A DNA stretch of 64,000 bases from Gambelia wislizenii (GCA_030847615.1 JAUMIR010000001.1:33479501-33543500), one strand, 5' to 3'; shown: positions 22,439-33,220, counted from the stretch's first letter. Translations and numbers: made by a program. The notes: generated by a model not told the origin, from the sequence alone.

Positions 22439-22746
22439 TTGTCACAGAGAGGAAGAGGCAGGCCTGTTTTCTGCTGTCCCAGAGGATAGAACCAGCTCTA
22501 ATCATTTGAAGTTACAGTAGAGTAATTTTGATTGAACATTAGAAGGAATTTCTTGACAGTAAAAGTGGTTTGGCAATGGAACCAATTGCTTTAAGAGGTG
22601 GTGGGGTCTCCTCTGGTCGTCTTCAAAAAGAGGTTGGACAGCTCTCTGTTTGGGATGTTTTAGCTTTCAGATCCTGCACTGAGCAGGGGGTTGGACTTGA
22701 TGGCCCACCTGGCCCCTTCCATCTGTATGATTATACGATTCTATGA
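22439..22746 (+). mobile_element. CR1 3' end closing the composite
   Basis: Starts GTTGTCACAGAGAGGAAG and follows an older CR1 subfamily 3' end (AACATTAGAAGGAATTTCTT, GTTGGACTTGATGGCCCACC) to the tail at 22746. The same piece, in reverse, is at 62975-63280. Confidence 0.88.
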
Positions 22747-22954
22747 CACTGTTAATTGCTTATTTATTAGTAGCTGCCAGATTGGTCATCTCTCAATTTT
22801 GGAAAGAGTAAGGGGGATATCTATGATGAGCTGGTATAATAAAGTATGGCAACTGGCCTTGATAGTCAATTGTTTTTATGAAATATATGAGGGAAAACAT
22901 TATCTTGGAGTTCCAAAAGCATTCAAGTCTTTTTGGCTGACTTTGTAAAGAAGT

Positions 22955-23300
22955 AATTTATTTATAGCTCGCTTTCCCCCAGTTTGGACCTCAGGTTGTC
23001 AAACTTACAACAATTGAAAGAGACATAGGTTTAAAAATGTACCAAGTACAAAAGTTAAAAATATAATTAAACTGTCCATACAATTGAAAACGACTAAAAA
23101 AAAATATCAATTTTACAGCACAGTTTTTCAAGGCCCAGTCCCTTTGAGTGGCCAGTCTTCAAAAGCCTGCTGAGTTTTTTTAAAAAAATAAATCTTAACC
23201 TGGCTGCAGGAAGATGCCAGAGAGGGTGCTGGCCTAACCTCTCATGGAAACGAGTTCCATAGCCTTGGAGCAGCCACCAAGAAGTGTTCCCATCAGATTT
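22955..23300 (-). mobile_element. Old LINE 3' fragment (L2/Vingi-like)
   Basis: TTTATTTATAGCTCGCTTTC at the start and AACGAGTTCCATAGCCTTGGAG near 23250 read, on the minus strand, like the '...WNSLP...' ORF2 end plus the 3' UTR of L2-type LINEs. Frame lost. Confidence 0.5.
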
Positions 23301-23342
23301 ACCTGTGAGGGTAGTAAGATAGACTGAGAGAAGGAAACACTA

Positions 23343-23560
23343 GGGAGCCCTGGTGGCGCAGTGGTTAAATGCTAGTACTGCAGCCACAGCATTGTGAATT
23401 TGACCAAAATGAGTACCCAGCTTGTTGGGGGCAGTTTACGTAACACATTGTAAATCCACTTAGAGATTGCTTGCACTATAAAGCAGCATAGATGTGTAAG
23501 TGCTATTGCTAACAATTTGTAAGCTGTTCTGAGAGCCTTGGTGGCTGAAGAGGAGGGTAT
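23343..23560 (+). mobile_element. tRNA-derived SINE
   Basis: An A-box-like TGGCGCAGTGG at 23354-23364 (fits TRGYNNARNGG) is followed by a body with AATGAGTACCCAGCTTGTTG, AAATCCACTTAGAGA and TGTAAGTGCTATTGCTAA. This is a common squamate tRNA-headed SINE; the part around the B box is deleted. An L2-like tail (GAGGGTATAAATA) ends it. Confidence 0.72.
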
Positions 23561-23565
23561 AAATA

Positions 23566-23794
23566 CAGTTGTCACTTCATATTCTCTGGGGTTTGGTTCC
23601 AGGACCCCACCGTGGATACCAAAATCCGTGAATACTCAAGTCCCATTATATGCAATGGCATAGCAAATGGTGTCCCTTATATAAGATGGCAAAAACAAGG
23701 TTTGCTTTTTGGATTATTATTTTTTAAGAATATTTTCACGCTGCGAATACTTAAATCTGTGGATACCAAATCCATGGATATGGAGGGACAACTG
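23566..23794. mobile_element. Tigger-like MITE (M2, 229 bp)
   Basis: Ends CAGTTGTCACTTCATATTC and, reversed, CAGTTGTCCCTCCATATCC, with TA on both sides. The core contains AATCCGTGAATACTCAAGTC and AGCAAACCTTG (reversed). No transposase; it would need a Tigger/pogo-type enzyme in trans. Confidence 0.88.
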
Positions 23795-23800
23795 TACTAT

Positions 23801-23824
23801 AAATAAATAAATAAATAAATAAAT
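23801..23824. repeat. (AAAT)n microsatellite
   Basis: Six tandem AAAT units four bases after the target-site TA that follows the M2 MITE. Confidence 0.9.
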
Positions 23825-23924
23825 TTTATATCTTTTATTTTGCTATTACAGCTGTGTAATTTTCTTTACCATGGTTGGGGTGGGTTGTGTGAATCAGGGA
23901 TGGTTTTATAATATCACATCAATA

Positions 23925-24040
23925 AAACATTTTTTTAATAAAACCCGTACCAGTAAAAGAAAGAACAGCAACCCAGTTAAAAACTCCTTCCACAGCAACC
24001 CAGCTTAATTGCCAAAGGCTTTCCTGAGTTTTTTTAAAAA
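23925..24040 (-). mobile_element. LINE 3'-tail remnant
   Basis: ATAAAACATTTTTTTAATAA, repeated CAGCAACCCAG and GCCAAAGGCTTTCCTGAG resemble reversed L2-type LINE 3' sequence. Old. Confidence 0.35.
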
Positions 24041-25555
24041 AAGGTTTTAATTTGTTAGCATTAATGTTAATCACCAAGCAGTTGATATTATTTGCTTAGG
24101 GTTCTCCCCTCCACCACACACACACTTTAAAACAGCCACCCAAAGCTTTCCCAGCCATGGCTGGCCTTCCTTCCCATCTTTCCCCACTAGCACTGTCAAT
24201 GTATTTCAGTTCTCCTTGGTAAAAATGTTAAGCTACGTGGTGGCTTTGTCATGTCAAATATGCAGCATGAGGTAGACTGAGACCATTGCACTGTTATTAA
24301 ATCGCCTCTTTTGCAAGGTGCCCCAAGCTATTGAGATGATCTGCGCTGAAATGTCTGCACTGTATGCCAGAGACGCTGAGGTGAAAAGTGTGTGCATGGA
24401 ATTCACTTTGCCACCTGGCTCCTCCCTTCCCCTCCAGCTCTGAAATTTTACATGGGGCTTCCTGCATGACAACACAATATGTTTTTGTCAGGCCAGATGC
24501 TGCAATCATGTTTTATTCCTAATTGATGACCTAAAAGGTTTTATCTCAGCTTGGTAGGTGGAGTCTTCAGGTTACATTGTCTAAATAAATTGAAACAGCC
24601 TCACGTAGGAGTGAGAACACTATATCACTCCTGCTTTATTTATTTTTTTTTAAATTTAAAAAGAAGTATATAAAAGTTTAATGTTTGGCTCCATAAAAAT
24701 CTCTTCACACCTCTAGACTTCAGCTGTCTTGTTTTGACAACAGTAAAGACTATGAATATTTGTCCTAGCTGACATTTAATGGATATTTTTTAAAGAAAGA
24801 TCACTGTCCTCATCATCCTTATTTCAAACTCCTTTTTTTTTTGAAGAAAAATAAATGTTTGACAATGAAAAATAGTCAAGATTTTATAAGCAATTAATAA
24901 TGTGAGAATTTTAACAGTGGTTCCTCAAATTGGTATAGAGACCATTTCATTTCCAGTAGTTAATTTTTTAAAAAATTGGACAATTAATGTTCGAACAATT
25001 GTAATTTTTATGGCAGGATATTTTAAAATATATATAATGGTTATGAATGTTATTTTCTCCAAGGAAATGATCCCTGTGGTAAATTCTTAGAAGTGTAGTT
25101 ATGTTGATCTTACTAGCTCAAACGTACTAGTCTCTGCTGCCTTGGCCAATGCCTGGTATCCCAAAAGGATTTTGTGGGGTCGTCCATTACCACCCTTTTA
25201 ACCATACAAATACTGTAGTGTGTAATCTTAACAAGAGTATCTCAGAGATTTGTCTTCCATTTTCTTGCCTCCCTTTTTAGATCAGATATCAGACAGCAAT
25301 AATTTAGAGCTCTGTCCTGGTTTTCTGTCTCCCCCGCGAAGTAATACCTCAGTATTATTTATTAATACTGTTAATAAGGTATTACTAATAGTAATACCTT
25401 AGAAATCCATCTCCTGTTTCCTGGCCCTTAAAAAAACAATTTCCTGATTAGTGATACACCCACCAAGTTTTGTTTCTAGGAATTTTAACTTGAAATTGGC
25501 CACTTTAACTTGGATGACAGACACAAACATTCCTGTAAATTTTTAGATATCCACC
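24041..25555. other. Unique intron sequence
   Basis: AT-rich, with poly-A/T runs. A small palindromic stretch built on AATACCT/AGGTATTA lies near 25340-25400. No exon recognised. Confidence 0.4.
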
Positions 25556-25721
25556 GTGATTTCTAGAACACAGAGCAATGGATGCAAGCTCCAGGAACAG
25601 AGATTCCACCTCAACATTAGGAGGAACTTTCTGACAGTAAGAGCTGTTTGGCAGTGGAACACACTCCCTCGGAGCATGGTGGGGTCTCCTTCCTTGGAGG
25701 TCTTTAAACAGAGGCTGGATG

Positions 25722-26261
25722 CGTTGGGGCGTAGAAAGACACGCTGTGTCCACCATGACCACCTGCAGTGTTGTTCCATGTCGACAGGACGCCAAGGAGA
25801 AGGTTTCTGGAGAGACTTCTGCAAAAGACTTCAGGCTGAGAAGGAAAAATTCCTTCACCCCAGCACACTGCCTTGAGCTCTGGCTTGCCAAATAAAGACA
25901 GCAACAAGGCCAGCCTTCACTTAACTTGAGGGCTTTAATCTTTGTTTGCAGTATATTTACAATATATATATATATATATATATACATACATACAGAGTAT
26001 AGGACAGCTTTCTCTAATACTCCTAAATCTCTCTCAAACCAACAAACTGCTTCACCAACCACCATCCACAACAAACTCACACTGGAGATAATTCCCATCT
26101 CCTTTTTATAGGCAGTTAAACAATGCCTGTTACATCATGCATCTCAGCTGTGCATACTCTCAAATGCTAACTCACACACACACCTGCCACTGGAGCTTAA
26201 CTACTTTCATTTCTAAGCTTACAGCTCCATCTTGTGGTCACATCCATGTCATTTCCTGACA
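25722..26261 (-). mobile_element. Probable solo LTR (540 bp)
   Basis: The insert is flanked by a 5-bp target duplication GGATG (25717-25721 and 26262-26266), as made by LTR-retroelement integrases. On the minus strand it begins TGTCAGG, carries a TATAAAAAGG box (about 26100-26110), and has a GATTAAAG polyadenylation-like signal further on near 25930-25940. The far end reads CCAACG/CA, so the exact TG...CA boundary is ambiguous by two bases. It contains an AT microsatellite and no coding region. A single LTR without internal sequence suggests LTR-LTR recombination. The family (gypsy-type or endogenous retroviral) is undetermined. Confidence 0.65.
25961..25984. repeat. (AT)n microsatellite inside the LTR
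   Basis: About twelve AT units followed by CATACATA. Confidence 0.9.
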
Positions 26262-26374
26262 GGATGGCCATCTGTCAGGGATGCTTTGACTGTATATTCC
26301 TGCGTGGCAGGGGATTGGGACTGGATGGCCCTCATGGTCTCTTCCAACTCTACAATTCTATGATTCTATGATTC

Positions 26375-27470
26375 TTGAGGTTGGGCTCCCTAGCCCATGG
26401 TTGGGCCCCCGTTTTTTGCTTTTTGTAAGTCCTCCATTTGGAATGTTGGCTTGAAACTCAGCACTGAAGCATGGATGACAGCCAAAAACACTCTTATCAA
26501 ATTTTGAGGTAGCTAGCCCAATGTCTTAGTGAGTTATGGCAGTTACAGAGGGACAAACAGATTTTCTCTTTTATTATTATTATGGATAAGCTTTTGTGGC
26601 TTAGAACCTGTTTGCTGTCTTTGGTGATGAGGTACAGTGGTTAGTGCAAAGTTTCGAAACATGTCACTGAAGGGTGATAAGGTGTCTGTGGAGACATTCT
26701 CCAGCCCATTAATATTTGGTTATTTTGTTTGCTTCCTTGTTCATTCAGTCATTCAAGCCCAAAGCACTGGTTTGCTGGCCCATTAGGAAGCCTCCTCTTC
26801 TATACGCTGGCTCAGTCATACCAAAATGGAGGAAGGATGGATTTGTGGCTGTAAGATTTCCTAGTGAGACTTTTCACCATTTCTAATCGTCTTCATTCCA
26901 TCTATCGATAGACTTTTTGTTTGCCCCCCCCTTACTCAGAATTCTCACCCATTCGTCCAAAGAAACATAAGGGTCCTTAGGGTAGAATGTTGGACTGGTT
27001 AAATTAATTAGGGGGTGAAACACTTTCAAAATTTTCAAAAGTCTTTTTTGGGGGGGAGTTGAAGGCCTCCTGGAGAACGTAAGGGGTTGTAAAATGAATA
27101 CAGCCCCTAGACTGCACTTTCCCCAGGTTACTTCTAAGATTTGTTGTCTTCTGCTTTTGGAGAGCATCACTTGTCAGCGACAAAAACTGCTGCAAAGGAA
27201 ATTGATCTTTCATTTGCTACCATTGCTTCTGACCTTGGAGAAGCAGCAAGTGTTGACCATTGAGGGAGGCTTGAAACCTTGCTATTAGTTTTTACATCAG
27301 ATGATTGTGACTTGGTATTGCATGATTCAGTCTGGTGTATGTATCATGCCGCTGGCTTGTTTTGTTTCGATTTCTTTGTGTGATTTAATTTGATTTTGTG
27401 GTCTGCCTAGTACATGGTAATAGAAGTCTGGGACACATTACAGTTCTCTTTATATTAGGCACAAGAAACA
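26375..27470. other. Unique intron sequence
   Basis: No recognised repeat or exon. Homopolymer runs of C (26927-26933) and G (27049-27056) are the only notable features. Confidence 0.4.
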
Positions 27471-27471
27471 T

Positions 27472-27578
27472 GTGACCCTCCAGATGTTATTGGACAACAG
27501 CTCCCATCATCCCTCACCATAGCCTATGCGGGCTGATATTGACAAAAGTTGCAATCCTGCAACATCTGGAGGACCACA
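27472..27578. repeat. Palindromic MITE (CCTCCAGATGTT family)
   Basis: Arms CCCTCCAGATGTTATTGGAC and GCAACATCTGGAGG are inverted repeats flanking CAGCTCCCATCATCCCTCAC. This is a widespread short palindromic repeat of reptile genomes, able to fold into one long hairpin. Confidence 0.75.
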
Positions 27579-27654
27579 CATCCCCCCTCCACCATTTTAT
27601 ATGATTGGGTAGATTTTTCTGCAGGATATTTTGCAAATGTACATTCCCTCTCTA

Positions 27655-27898
27655 CAGTTGTCCCTCTGCATTCACGGATTTGGCATTCACGGATTTGGCA
27701 TTCACGGATTTAAGTATTCATGGCTTGAAAATATTTTTTAAAAAATAATAATCCAAAAAGCAAACCTTGATTTTGGCATTTTATATAAGGGATACCATTT
27801 TGCTATGCCATTGCATATAATGGGACTTGAGTATTCACAGATTTGGGTATTCACGGGGGTCCTGGAACCAAACCCCAGTGAATGTGAAAGGATAACTG
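27655..27898. mobile_element. Tigger-like MITE (M3, 244 bp)
   Basis: Ends CAGTTGTCCCTCTGCATTC and, reversed, CAGTTATCCTTTCACATTC, with TA on both sides. The core AATCCAAAAAGCAAACCTTG is shared with M2, M4 and M7. A 15-bp unit, ATTCACGGATTTGGC, is present two and a half times just inside the left end. Confidence 0.88.
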
Positions 27899-30654
27899 TA
27901 CTTCATTTTTTTTCCTTTTCTCTTTCTTTTCTTTTTAACCCTTTACCCCACCCCTTCATACTTTCCCATCCATTCTTCCTTAGTAAAATAATACTGTCCT
28001 TTAAAGGCCGTTCTTGATCTGTACCACTGGAGCTCCAATCCATAATTACATGAGTGATTATTATAGGAAAGCTTTTCTCTTGTGAGCTATAATGCTTGCA
28101 GTGATTAACCTTTTGTGATTTTGACAAGAAAGACATATGTGAAAGCCTTTGAATTCACAAGTTCTCTGTTGTAGAAGCCGGAAGATCAGGTGTCACCAGT
28201 GTAGTTCTTTCTAAGCCAAGCCTGCAAGCTGCCATTGCTGGTGTGTGTTAAAACTTGTAATAAAGGACAAGAAAACTTGTGTGTAACTAAGCAGTGAACT
28301 TAATGATAAGCATGTGTCTTTATCTTTATCAGAAGGTGAGGATGTAGATCTTTGAATGGGAAATGGCTTATGAATCATTAAGCATTCTCTAATTCTCTCT
28401 CTTTTCTCTGTGTGTTTGTGCATGTGTGTGCACACACCTTGTATTGTGGCATTTGAGATGTTTCATATAAAAAAGTAAAGTATTAGCTTTACTCTTCTGT
28501 CTTGAAGTATCAGCATCTGATTAGTCTCTCTCTAAGCAATATTTTCAAAATAATGTTTGCAAAGTCAGAATTTAGAAGTGTTACAACATTTCTGGTGTTA
28601 ATGGCCATATTAGCCACACTGGCAAGAAGATTCAGGGAGTTGTAGCTTCCCGAAAAGGAACTCTTTGAAGCTATGTGTTAAATTAAATGCTTTCACTGAT
28701 ACTTTTGGTTTTGCTATTATTTGGCATTTGATAGTCAGAAGACTACCTGAAAAAACACTTTTTAGAGTTGCTTGTTTCTACAAAGCACTGCCCCATGAGG
28801 TGAGCTATTAGAAATGAAACTTTGTGCTAGTGAAGTGGTTTCAGGCTCTGAGCAGGCCCTGCCGACCCAAGCTAACCATTGAATCTTCTTCAGTGGAAAG
28901 GGCTATAAAAAAATCTTCATGTGTGGGCTAAAACCTTGCTAAAGCAACAAGGTTTTCCTGGATGTGTTGTATTCCTATTCTTCAGCTATGACTCTTGGCT
29001 AGGGTCATTAGCTTTGGCTCCTGAGTCACCTTTGACTGCAGCCTACAGCTCAGATTCTGTGTCATTTTTCACATGCCTGTTCTACAGACTTGATTAAATC
29101 TGAAAGCCCAAGACATTTTATTGTCATCTCTTTAAGTTCAGTCTTTCCCCTTCCCTTCCCTTCCCTTCCCTTCCCTTCCCTTCCCTTCCCTTCCCTTCCA
29201 TCCATCCATCTCTTCCTTTTTTCTTCATAAACAAGCCCACACATCTGTTAGCCTTTTTAATCACTGGTTATCTATTACCATAGTCTCACATTACACTTTA
29301 TATTAATCTTGAAGGCACTTAACAGTCTATGAGTGCTTGACAGGAGATTCAGTAATGTGCTCACCTGTATCACTGTAAATTTTATCCCTCCCTGTGATTA
29401 CTTATTATTTTTATAATGTAACAAATTCCAGTGGGTGCCATGCTAGTCTGCCAAAGCAAGCACACACAAAAAGAGCCATTTTGTCCACACAAGTATTGTT
29501 GTTCAATTTGTTGTCAAGATCAGCCCTGCTCAGATCTTGCAAACTCAGGGCCATGGCATTTTTGATTGAGTCAATCAAGACTTAGCATAATGTGGTCTTC
29601 CTCTTTACCATTTTCCGATGAGTCACATCCAATGTATGAAAGTCTCAGTCTAGTCATTTTGGCTTCTGGTGAGAGTTCAGACTTAATTTGCTTTTTGACC
29701 CTTATTTATTTATTTATTGTAGCTATTAAGACTTCTCCTGCACTACATTTCAAATGAGGTGATCTTCTTTCTGCCAGCAATCTTCACTGTTCAGCTTTCT
29801 CAACCATACATAGAACTTGGGAATGATTCTGGATACATGGAGAGTTCTGACTTTAGTATTTAATTATCTATCTTTATACTTGATAGTCTTATCTAGTTCT
29901 TTCATAGCTGCCTTGCCTCATCTTAGTCCTCCTCTGATTATATGACTACGGTCTTCATTTTGATAATGGCTAAACCAAGGTATGGAAAACTTATTCAGCC
30001 GTAACTCTGCTTTTGTGGTTTCTTCCTTAACATTCATTAGTAAACATTAAATCTCTTCATACTTAAGGTGATGCAAAACACTATTTGTGTTGGTTGTTTC
30101 CTAGAAAGCTATTTGTCCATCTAACCATGGGGAGGACAGGTAAAGTGATTTCCAATGGCTCCCTCCTAACTTGGTGGCCATGGATAGACTTGCAGGTAGA
30201 TAGTGTCACTCATCCAAATAGCATGAGGTGGTGAGGAGCTACTATATTAATTTCCTACTATACTTTAGAATGTTCATATACTGGGGCATTGTTGGAAATT
30301 AAAGTGCTAGCTAGAACACTGAGTGCTAGCTAGAACATCTTAGAACACTGAGAAAGCAGGGTCCCTCCACTCCCAGAAGGACCCAGGATGGGAACCAGAG
30401 ACACATTTGCCACAGAATTGGGAACCAAGCAGTCTCCCAAGGATGTTAGGCATTGACTGCAGCATCTAGCTCAGCACTGTCCAATCAGACTAGCAGTACC
30501 GTAGCTCTCCAGACTCTTAGACAGAGGGATTCTATATCATTGACTTGCAGATAGATTGAATGGGAAATGCTGGGGATGGAAGAGGAACCATCTGCATCTG
30601 TAGTGGAATGGATGATTTAAAGGGTATCAGTAACAACATTTAATAGATTTTCCT
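27899..30654. other. Intron sequence with simple repeats
   Basis: T/C-rich stretch at 27905-27960, a TTCCC microsatellite at 29144-29199, and a weak palindromic repeat remnant near 28595-28665 (GGGAGTTGTAGCTTCCCG). No exon recognised. Confidence 0.4.
29144..29210. repeat. (TTCCC)n then (CCAT)n microsatellite
   Basis: About eleven TTCCC units pass into three CCAT units. Confidence 0.95.
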
Positions 30655-30812
30655 TGGCTTTTTTCCGGGCTGTGAGGCCATGTTCTGGAAGAGTTTATTT
30701 CTGACGTTTCACCTGCATCTGTGGCTGGCATCTTCAGAGAAGGAAGGAAATTCTCTGGAAAATCTATGGATGCTGGACGTGAAAGCCTTCAACTTCACAA
30801 ACAACATTTAAC
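30655..30812 (-). mobile_element. Penelope-like terminal repeat (family 1), internally deleted
   Basis: Contains the reversed block TTCCGGGCTGTGAGGCCATG ... GGCATCTTCAGAG followed, after a short deletion, by AATCTATGGATGCTGGACGT and GAAAGCCTTCAACTTCACA. The same two blocks occur at 60.57-60.71 kb with the first one in the opposite orientation, consistent with inverted terminal copies. From memory, this terminal sequence flanks squamate elements whose ORF ends in a GIY-YIG endonuclease, which is diagnostic of Penelope-like retroelements. No coding part is present here. Confidence 0.6.
30699..30741 (-). ncRNA. Hammerhead ribozyme-like motif, core intact
   Basis: Minus strand order: helix I TTCT, core CTGAAGA (fits CUGANGA), one extra U, helix II GCCAGC/GCAGGT (one mismatch, one wobble), GAAA, a minimal helix III A(CG)U, the GUC cleavage triplet, and AGAA closing helix I. 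All conserved core positions are present. Penelope-like terminal repeats are known to carry such compact type-I hammerheads. Activity is inferred, not shown. Confidence 0.62.
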
Positions 30813-30854
30813 TTTTTAAGTTTTGTATTTTGTGAGTTTATAACACTGTGTTTT

Positions 30855-30965
30855 GTAATTTTTTATAAGTTGCTTTGAGTCCTGAACTGGGAAAAGGGGA
30901 GGATAGAAATGATGATGATGGTGGTGGTGATGATGATGATGACGTTGACAGTGATGATTATGATG
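30855..30965 (+). mobile_element. L2-like LINE tail with GAT microsatellite
   Basis: TTATAAGTTGCTTTGAGTCC followed by GGGGAGGATAGAAATGATGA and GAT/GGT repeats (30909-30963), the usual end of L2-type LINEs ('...GCCTTGAGT...GGGGTATAAATA'). Confidence 0.55.
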
Positions 30966-31847
30966 ACTTTGAAGCGTCTAAAGACCAAATCTCACACCTT
31001 TCCAAAGCCAACAGGGGCTGCACCTTCCAGCCTAATGAAACTGGAAATGGTTAGTTTTGGGTCATTTTAATGGAGTCTCATGTTGAAAGACATGTGAGAT
31101 ATAAATAAAATAAAGCAATTAATTAATTTTGGGGTGAGTAGAGGGGTTAGGGAGCTATTGTTGGCAGCAAAAACAGGTAATGAGGATCTTGTGCAAGCTG
31201 TGTGTTCTCCCACGCCTGATTTAAATCATGTTCTCCATCACAGAGGCTTCTTCAACAACATCACAAAGAAAAACATAGACACTGCAATTCTAGCAACCTC
31301 ACTTTCTTTCCCCTAAAAGTTTTTATAACCATCTCTGATTGATAAATAAGCCTGTGAGATTCAAAAGCTAGCATGACAGGTTTTAATTTTAACTTTATAG
31401 GAGCTGTCCAAGGTGTTGAACTATTATCTTCCCCCCCCCCCAACAGATTCAGCATTTTGGATGACTTCTTTCAAGCTTGGTCTAAAACCTGGAGTGCAAC
31501 CACTGCTCCAGTAATATGAGGATTGCCAGAAACTGCTACTTGTCTATCTATCTCAAATGTGACCTAGTTAATTGGGGGCGTATTTTTCATCTGATTAATC
31601 CAGCTAACCAATAGATTAAATGTTGCAGACATTGTAACCATGTTTCCTCTATGCTGGATTTATGTAGTGGTAGTAAAATGCCATTCTTTTGAAAGATATG
31701 TGCTGAAATATTGCAAATGATCTTTTGCTAATTAACTTAGCTAACACACAAGTTGAGTAATAGGTCACAGCCATACCAAAGTACTTATATTTGAGGACAT
31801 ATAAATTTTTGTGTGTGTGATTGTGTCTGTCTTCAACTGTGTACATA
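30966..31847. other. Unique intron sequence
   Basis: No recognised exon or repeat apart from a poly-C run at 31431-31441. A short open frame at 31134-31316 has no splice context and no product that I recognise. Confidence 0.4.
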
Positions 31848-32077
31848 CAGTTGTCCCTCCGTATCCACGGATTTGGTATTCACGGATTTAAGTATTCACA
31901 GCTTGAAAATATTCTTTAAAAAATAATAATCCAAAAAGTAAACCTTGATTTTGCCATCTTATATAGGGAACACCATTTTGCAGTGCCATTGCATATAATG
32001 GGACTTGAGTATTTACGGATTTTGGTATGTATGGGGTGTCCTGGAACCAAACCCCAGCAAATATGAAGGGACAACTG
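31848..32077. mobile_element. Tigger-like MITE (M4, 230 bp)
   Basis: Ends CAGTTGTCCCTCCGTATCC and, reversed, CAGTTGTCCCTTCATATTTG, with TA on both sides. The core contains AATCCAAAAAGTAAACCTTG and the CTGGAACCAAACCCCAGC block shared with the other family members. Confidence 0.9.
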
Positions 32078-32635
32078 TATTTATATGGGCAAACTGCCCA
32101 GGGTTAGTCCATGCAATCTGGGTGAAATAGGAGGCTTTCTAGACCAGACTGTGTGAACCATACTAGACAGTCATTTACACTGTTCAGTAGATAAAATAAC
32201 TGTGTATTTTTGTATGTAGATTATATATAACCAAGGTTAAAGTTGGGTATAATACAACAAAACATATAAAGTATATGATAAAAGTTTATATTCTGAGAGA
32301 ATACTGAAGATAAATGTTCAGACTCAGATGAATATTCTTTAAGTAGTCCCTTACTTAACAAGTATAGCTATAATATTAGTAGTATTATAACTAAACATAG
32401 AACAGGGCAACTACAATTAAAATTTATATTTAGAAATGTTAATAAAATTAATCTCTACATAGAATCTGTAGCACAATGAAAAATAGGCTTTTATGTATTA
32501 ATTGTCTACATTTTTTATTGCAAGACCATATTTTATAAATTGATGCATGTAGTTTCAGCACTATTTTTAAAAAGAAAATGTTTTATCTGCAGTTTTGTTG
32601 TATTTTTATTGTGCATTAATGCATTTTTACTGTAT

Positions 32636-32730
32636 TTTATTATGTGGTTTCAAATTGTTGTAAGGCACTGTGAGTAGTACAGAGGCCTTAGAAGGGGGGG
32701 GGAATTCTGCATAAATAAATAAAAAAAGTA
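32636..32730 (+). mobile_element. L2-like LINE tail
   Basis: TTGTTGTAAGGCACTGTGAG, a G run and ATTCTGCATAAATAAATAA have the standard L2-type ending. No coding part. Confidence 0.45.
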
Positions 32731-33114
32731 CAATAAAATTTTTATCTGTTTGTATCATTTGCCTAAAGTAATTAATGGCAGCTTCAAAAGTTAGCAGAGT
32801 ATATTGATATCATATTACTGTGCCATGTGGTCCTCTTAATCTCTTGCTTGCGTTTTCATTTAAAAAAGCATATAGTTAGTATAGCGGTACTTTTCAGTTT
32901 ACATGACTGGCAGTGATGGGGTTATTTTTTAAGGTATGTTGTTGAGAATGTGCTGCTCATATATGCAATAAATTGCATTTCCTCATATCATATTTTATTT
33001 TCAGTTATGCTGTGGTTTTATTTTTCATGCAGCAAAGGGCAGAGTGAAAGTTCACAACACTAGACAAACACATCGAAAAGTACTTTTTACTTCTGCATTT
33101 CACAAAACACCCCT

Positions 33115-33137
33115 TTTTTGCTCTGTTTTCCTTCTAG
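33115..33137 (+). other. SRBD1: Splice acceptor of the SRBD1 exon
   Basis: A T-rich polypyrimidine tract runs into CTTCTAG immediately before the coding match begins. It fits a strong U2-type 3' splice site and sets the exon start with a split codon. Confidence 0.85.
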
Positions 33138-33220
33138 TTTCCATAGCTAGACGGGTACAGGACCCATTAGCTGAGCTAGTGAAAATTGAGCCCAAACACA
33201 TTGGAGTCGGAATGTACCAG
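33138..33220 (+). CDS. SRBD1: SRBD1 internal exon (83 bp)
   Basis: This is the only host coding exon I can support. SRBD1 is the vertebrate member of the Tex family (S1 RNA-binding domain protein with a YqgF-like and helix-hairpin-helix core), thought to bind nucleic acid. The exon starts inside a codon (two bases, then 27 full codons) and ends at a codon boundary. It reads [20 protein letters not shown] followed by IGVGMYQ. The run [27 protein letters not shown] is a Tex-family signature at the end of the YqgF-like region, just before the helix-hairpin-helix part; the next exon should begin with His-Asp. It is flanked by a pyrimidine-rich acceptor ending CTTCTAG and by a CAG/GTAAGG donor. 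There is no stop or frameshift. I could not find the adjoining exons, so both flanking introns probably exceed 30 kb. The identification is from memory of the family, not a search. Confidence 0.92.

Larger units (their letters stand above)
25560..26374 (+). mobile_element. CR1 3' end split by an LTR insertion
   Basis: 25560-25721 carries the CR1 C-terminal coding and 3' UTR part (AGCAATGGATGCAAGCTCCA ... AAACAGAGGCTGGATG). 26262-26374 continues exactly where it left off (GGATGGCCATCTGTCAGGG) to the tail CTATGATTCTATGATTC. Removing the 540-bp insert and one copy of GGATG restores a normal CR1 3' end. Confidence 0.9.
1..33137 (+). other. SRBD1: Inferred SRBD1 intron upstream of the exon
   Basis: No other exon of the gene was recognised here by reading translations for expected Tex-family blocks such as the YqgF core. 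The region is therefore inferred to be a single large intron, or its 3' part. A short exon could have been missed. Confidence 0.6.

Noticed and set aside
23354..23364. tRNA gene at the A-box-like motif
   Set aside because: The B-box region is missing and the body is a known type of tRNA-headed SINE.
31134..31316. 60-codon open frame
   Set aside because: No clear acceptor, no donor, no recognisable protein.
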